DNA of 10,170 nt, taken from NCBI RefSeq assembly GCF_041642155.1, contig NZ_JBEPWZ010000096.1, positions 1 through 10,170 on the forward strand, written 5' to 3'. Each line of letters starts with the position of its first letter. Within the stretch, counting starts at the first letter, position 1. A program made the position numbers and the translations under genes. Below, in pieces: positions 7,237 through 10,170 of this stretch. Below the pieces are notes generated by a model. It did no database searches, was not told where the DNA came from, and saw nothing but the letters and a program-made list of their open reading frames with translations. This DNA comes from Fodinibius sp041642155 (lineage in GTDB: Bacteria > Bacteroidota > Rhodothermia > Balneolales > Balneolaceae).

Positions 7237-7287
7237 TTACAAAACCAGCGATTTTATATATCAACTTCCATTAAATCATTTCACTTT

Positions 7288-9345
7288 ATGTCACTTTTCC
7301 CAAACCTCTCCAAAACAGCATCCCTTCTGCTGTTTGCCGCTGTACTTACCTTCACGGGATGTGCCGGCTCTCAACAGGCAAGGACGAATGAGCAACAGGC
7401 TCCCGGCAGCGAAGAAAAACAGTTTGCGGATGGACCCCTGTCCACAAATCCCTCTGAGCTGAACCGGATGGTACCCAACGCTATTACCGGCGAAATTCCC
7501 CAGACTTTTTTCCAGGCGATAAACCGGGATACTCGTACCATGTCGGGCGAGCCGGGTTCCGACTACTGGCAGCAGTGGACCGACTACAACATTGATGTTG
7601 AACTGGTGCCTGCCGATACCCTCATCAAGGGCAGTAGTACAATCACCTACCATAACAATTCGCCGGATACGCTGAACCAGCTGTTTATGGAGCTCACACA
7701 AAATGTCCACCAGAGCGGGGCCGTTCGTAACCAGGGGGCCGAAGTGACCGGCGGGGTTAACCTCCACCGTGTTGCCGCTGGTGATACTGATCTGGAAGAG
7801 ATGCAATCGGGACGTTCCCGGCAGGGGTACCTGGTCGACGGCACCCTGATGGTACTGCGTCCCGGCACGGTATTAGCCCCGGGAGATTCCATTGAGATCC
7901 AGGTTGCATGGGATTTCAAAATTCCTCAGCAGGGGGCGAGCGGACGCATGGGCTACAGCGAGGACAACCTGTTTTATATTGCCTACTGGTATCCGCAAAT
8001 GCGCGTGTATGACGATGTCAACGGCTGGTTTACCGACCCGTTTAAAGGAAATGCCGAATTCTACCACGGCTTCGCCGACTATAATGTGGATATTACCGCG
8101 CCCGAACAGTGGATGGTCGCCTCCACCGGAGACCTTACCAATGCCGGGGACGTCCTGAAGGATGATATTTACCGGCGGCTGCAGGAGGGCCACAGCAGTG
8201 ATGAAGTGGTCCCCGTGGTAACCAAAGAAGACTTCGGCGACGTTACCCGGTCCACCGGCAGCGGTACGGTAACCTGGAACTTTACAGCGGATAAAGTACG
8301 CGACTTTGCATTCAGCGCAACCAAAGAATCGATGTGGGATGCCACCCGTTCGGATGTGGGCGACCGGGACGGGGACGGAGAAACCGACTACGTGGAAATC
8401 AATGCTATCTATCGCAGCAGCGCCCCGCTCTGGACGGACGCAGCAGCATTTACCCGTCATTCTCTTTCCTCCCTGTCCGAGACGACCGGTATCAGCTATC
8501 CCTGGCCGCATATGACCTCAGTCGAGGGCGGCGGTATTATCGGCGGTGGCATGGAGTTCCCTATGATGACCATTATCGGCGATTACAGCGGCCGGCCGGC
8601 CCAGTCGCTCTACGCGGTCATCGCTCACGAGCTGGCCCATATGTGGGTACCGATGCAGATCAGTACGAATGAACGCCGCTACGCCTGGATGGATGAGGGC
8701 ACGACCACTTTTAATGAGTCTCAGTCCAAAAAAGAGTACTACCCGGAGAGCGCGGAGACCTTTGAACAATCCGATTATCAAAGCTACCTGCAAATAACCG
8801 GCACGGGTCTGGAGGGACCGATTATGCGATGGTCGGACTATCATTATAACGGTTTTGCCTACGGCATCGCCTCGTATCCCAAGCCGGCTTCCATGCTGGT
8901 GGCCCTTCGCGGCCTGCTGGGCGAGGAAACGTTCCGTAAGGCTTATCAAACCTTTCTCAGCCGATGGCAATACAAACACCCGTATCCCTGGGATATGTTC
9001 AACGCTTTTGAAGATGTGAGCGGACGAGAGCTGGATTGGTTCTGGAGAAGCTGGTATTACGAAACATGGACGCTCGACCAGGCGGTAGGCGGTGTCCGGC
9101 CCGTCGAAGGGGGTACCGAAATTGTCATTGAAGATCGCGGTCAGGCCCCTATGCCTGCACCAGTTGAAATCACGCTATCCGACGGCACCACGCTCACGCG
9201 GGAGATCCCGGTGGAAACCTGGCTAAAGGGCACTACCCGGGCAACCCTTTCAATCGATCATACAGGAGAAGTGACAAACGTAGTGGTGGATCCGGAACGG
9301 AAATTCCCGGATGCCAATCGCACCAATAACAGCTGGGAGAAATAA
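7288..9345 (+). CDS. M1-family zinc metallopeptidase, lipoprotein
   Basis: Translated from the ATG at 7288 this is a 685-residue protein. Residues 1-25 form a lipoprotein signal peptide ending FTGC (Cys25; Phe at -3 is slightly atypical), which fixes the start. The frame is open further upstream to a TTG at 7099, but that part lies in the 145-bp element and its flank. The catalytic domain has a GxMEN-like motif GGGMEFP (419-425, Glu423), the zinc site HELAH (447-451) with the third ligand Glu470 exactly 18 residues on (HExxH-x18-E), and a likely transition-state Tyr530 in SYPKPASML. A WFWRSWYY block near 590 and a C-terminal beta domain follow. It should cleave peptides at the cell surface or periplasm, probably for nutrition; the exact specificity is unknown. 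A DRDGDGETD loop at 359-367 resembles a calcium-binding motif. It converges on rho. Confidence 0.95.
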   Translation: MSLFPNLSKTASLLLFAAVLTFTGCAGSQQARTNEQQAPGSEEKQFADGPLSTNPSELNRMVPNAITGEIPQTFFQAINRDTRTMSGEPGSDYWQQWTDYNIDVELVPADTLIKGSSTITYHNNSPDTLNQLFMELTQNVHQSGAVRNQGAEVTGGVNLHRVAAGDTDLEEMQSGRSRQGYLVDGTLMVLRPGTVLAPGDSIEIQVAWDFKIPQQGASGRMGYSEDNLFYIAYWYPQMRVYDDVNGWFTDPFKGNAEFYHGFADYNVDITAPEQWMVASTGDLTNAGDVLKDDIYRRLQEGHSSDEVVPVVTKEDFGDVTRSTGSGTVTWNFTADKVRDFAFSATKESMWDATRSDVGDRDGDGETDYVEINAIYRSSAPLWTDAAAFTRHSLSSLSETTGISYPWPHMTSVEGGGIIGGGMEFPMMTIIGDYSGRPAQSLYAVIAHELAHMWVPMQISTNERRYAWMDEGTTTFNESQSKKEYYPESAETFEQSDYQSYLQITGTGLEGPIMRWSDYHYNGFAYGIASYPKPASMLVALRGLLGEETFRKAYQTFLSRWQYKHPYPWDMFNAFEDVSGRELDWFWRSWYYETWTLDQAVGGVRPVEGGTEIVIEDRGQAPMPAPVEITLSDGTTLTREIPVETWLKGTTRATLSIDHTGEVTNVVVDPERKFPDANRTNNSWEK

Positions 9346-9358
9346 GAAGATATACCGG

Positions 9359-9387
9359 CAGAACGGGATGCAGGGTCGAGCGTTCTG
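9359..9387. repeat. 7-bp inverted repeat after the M1 peptidase gene
   Basis: CAGAACG (9359-9365) is the exact reverse complement of CGTTCTG (9381-9387), with a 15-base spacer, starting 14 bases after the peptidase stop. It could fold at the transcript end, but no T-run follows, so an intrinsic terminator is not claimed. It overlaps the heptad array and may be a by-product of it. Confidence 0.3.
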
Positions 9388-9473
9388 GGTACAGCTCCGG
9401 TTCCCGTATTCCGGGTTCCGGGTTAAGCCGCACCAAGGTTCTGGATGCGGGATACTATACTGGTTCCCGGTTT
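9364..9473 (+). repeat. Degenerate 7-bp repeat array between M1 peptidase and rho
   Basis: Read in steps of seven, the gap resolves into about 13 related units with consensus C-n-G-G-(G/A/T)-T-n. Phase is kept in blocks 9364-9391 (four units), 9397-9424 (four units, the last two both CCGGGTT), 9434-9454 (three units, including CTGGATG at 9441) and 9460-9473 (CTGGTTC, CCGGTTT). The blocks are separated by 5, 9 and 5 bases. In this parsing T is present at position six of every unit, and C at position one of all but one. The array fills most of the 153-bp convergent gap 9346-9498. It looks like a decayed minisatellite; function is unknown. Confidence 0.55.
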
Positions 9474-9491
9474 CGGAGCCCGCACCGGAAC
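9463..9491 (-). terminator. Possible hairpin at the end of the rho transcript
   Basis: GTTCCCGGT (9463-9471) pairs with ACCGGAAC (9484-9491) as an eight-base-pair stem with one bulged C and a 12-base loop. On the minus strand it starts seven bases beyond the rho stop codon. It is GC-rich but lacks a following T-run, so it may stabilise the 3' end rather than terminate transcription on its own. Low confidence. Confidence 0.25.
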
Positions 9492-9498
9492 GGAAACC

Positions 9499-10170
9499 TT
9501 ACTTATTCATGGAGATCAGGAACTCTTCGTTGTCTTTGGTACCCTTCATCTTGTCCAGCACAAACTCCATCGCCTCAAACGAATTCATGCGGTTCAGGTA
9601 ACGCCGCAGCAGGACCACCTTCTCTTTCTCGGTCTCCGGGACGATGAGTTCCTCGCGGCGGGTACCACTCTTGAACACATCAATAGCGGGAAATATTCTG
9701 CGTTCTGACAGGTTGCGGTCAAGAACAAGCTCCATATTACCCGTACCCTTGAATTCTTCAAAGATCAGATCGTCCATGCGCGAACCGGTCTGAACCAGGG
9801 CCGTGGCCAGGATGGTAAGGCTGCCCCCGTCTTCGATATTACGGGCGGAACTGAACAGCTGACGCGGGGCCTTTAACGCCTCTGAATCCACTCCACCCGA
9901 CATGGTACGTCCGGACGAAGGCTGACAAATGTTATAGGCACGTGCCAGTCGCGTAATCGAATCCATAAGGATAAGTACATCATGACCGCTCTCCACCAGT
10001 CGCTTTGATTTTTCAAAGACAATCTCGGAAAGTCCGACGTGGTTTTCCGGGCGCTCATCAAAAGTGGAAGCCACGACTTCCGCATCTTCCACACTGCGTT
10101 CCATCTCGGTGACCTCTTCGGGGCGTTCATCAATGAGAAGGATAATCACCTTGGTCTCCGGGTTATTTTC
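9499..10170 (-). CDS. rho: Transcription termination factor Rho, C-terminal part, cut by window edge
   Basis: The frame is open from the right edge to a TAA at 9499-9501 and gives 223 residues corresponding to the C-terminal half of the Rho ATPase/translocase. Visible landmarks are VIILLIDERPEEVTEM, VVASTFDERPENHV, the Walker B region DVLILMDSITRLARAYN, the Q-loop region SGRTMSGGVDSEAL, GGSLTILATALVQTGSRMD, and EEFKGTGNMELVLDR with SERRIFPAID. By family knowledge Rho is a hexameric RNA helicase that ends transcription of untranslated RNA. The Ser and Arg of DSITRLAR, which contact bicyclomycin in the E. coli enzyme, are retained. Walker A and the N-terminal RNA-binding domain lie outside the window, so any lineage-specific N-terminal insertion cannot be judged. 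The in-frame GTG at 10147-10149 is internal, since conserved sequence continues upstream of it to the edge. Confidence 0.97.
   Translation of the reverse strand, partial: ENNPETKVIILLIDERPEEVTEMERSVEDAEVVASTFDERPENHVGLSEIVFEKSKRLVESGHDVLILMDSITRLARAYNICQPSSGRTMSGGVDSEALKAPRQLFSSARNIEDGGSLTILATALVQTGSRMDDLIFEEFKGTGNMELVLDRNLSERRIFPAIDVFKSGTRREELIVPETEKEKVVLLRRYLNRMNSFEAMEFVLDKMKGTKDNEEFLISMNK

Noticed and set aside
966..7241. Composite transposon carrying the genes between the two 145-bp elements
   Set aside because: The outermost 5-bp flanks do not match, whereas each element has its own flanking duplication.
10147..10149. GTG as the start of Rho
   Set aside because: Conserved Rho sequence continues upstream to the window edge, so the codon is internal.

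Overview
The window looks like a chromosomal segment from a Gram-negative, probably marine or saline member of the Bacteroidota/Balneolota group. This rests on lipoprotein-type enzymes (a sulfatase and an M1 peptidase), a multi-SLBB polysaccharide export protein, genes without clear Shine-Dalgarno sequences, and AT-rich intergenic DNA between coding regions of roughly even base composition. The placement is inference from gene content only. No rRNA, tRNA, CRISPR array or complete transposase gene was seen.

Layout: (1) 1-729, minus strand, is the N-terminal part of a lipoprotein sulfatase that runs off the left edge. (2) 730-1362 is a long divergent gap that holds a 145-bp MITE-like element (971-1115) and several small repeats. 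(3) 1363-2088, plus, is a secreted CBM9-like protein. (4) 2210-3178, minus, is GDP-L-fucose synthase (fcl). (5) 3179-3447 is a 269-bp AT-rich divergent gap with no feature I can support. (6) 3448-4335, plus, is a metallo-beta-lactamase-fold hydrolase. (7) 4479-6992, plus, is a Wza-type outer-membrane polysaccharide export protein with six SLBB-like repeats. (8) 6993-7287 is a gap holding a second 145-bp element of the same family (7092-7236). (9) 7288-9345, plus, is an M1-family zinc metallopeptidase lipoprotein. (10) 9346-9498 is a convergent gap filled with a degenerate 7-bp repeat array. (11) 9499-10170, minus, is the C-terminal part of transcription terminator Rho, running off the right edge.

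Functionally, fcl (GDP-fucose supply) and the SLBB exporter fit surface or exopolysaccharide production. The sulfatase and CBM9-like protein fit handling of sulfated or other environmental polysaccharides. Rho and the M1 peptidase are housekeeping or nutritional genes. The genes do not form one operon, and strands switch repeatedly.

The most notable non-coding content is the pair of 145-bp elements. They align without gaps at about 83% identity (121/145), lie in opposite orientation, have 17-bp terminal inverted repeats (good in one copy, decayed in the other), and are each flanked by a 5-bp direct repeat (TTACA/TTACA; TGTTC/TCTTC). They look like non-autonomous DNA transposons (MITEs). The downstream copy carries an open frame that joins the M1 peptidase gene, a trap for start-site calling. 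The second notable item is the heptad array at 9364-9473.
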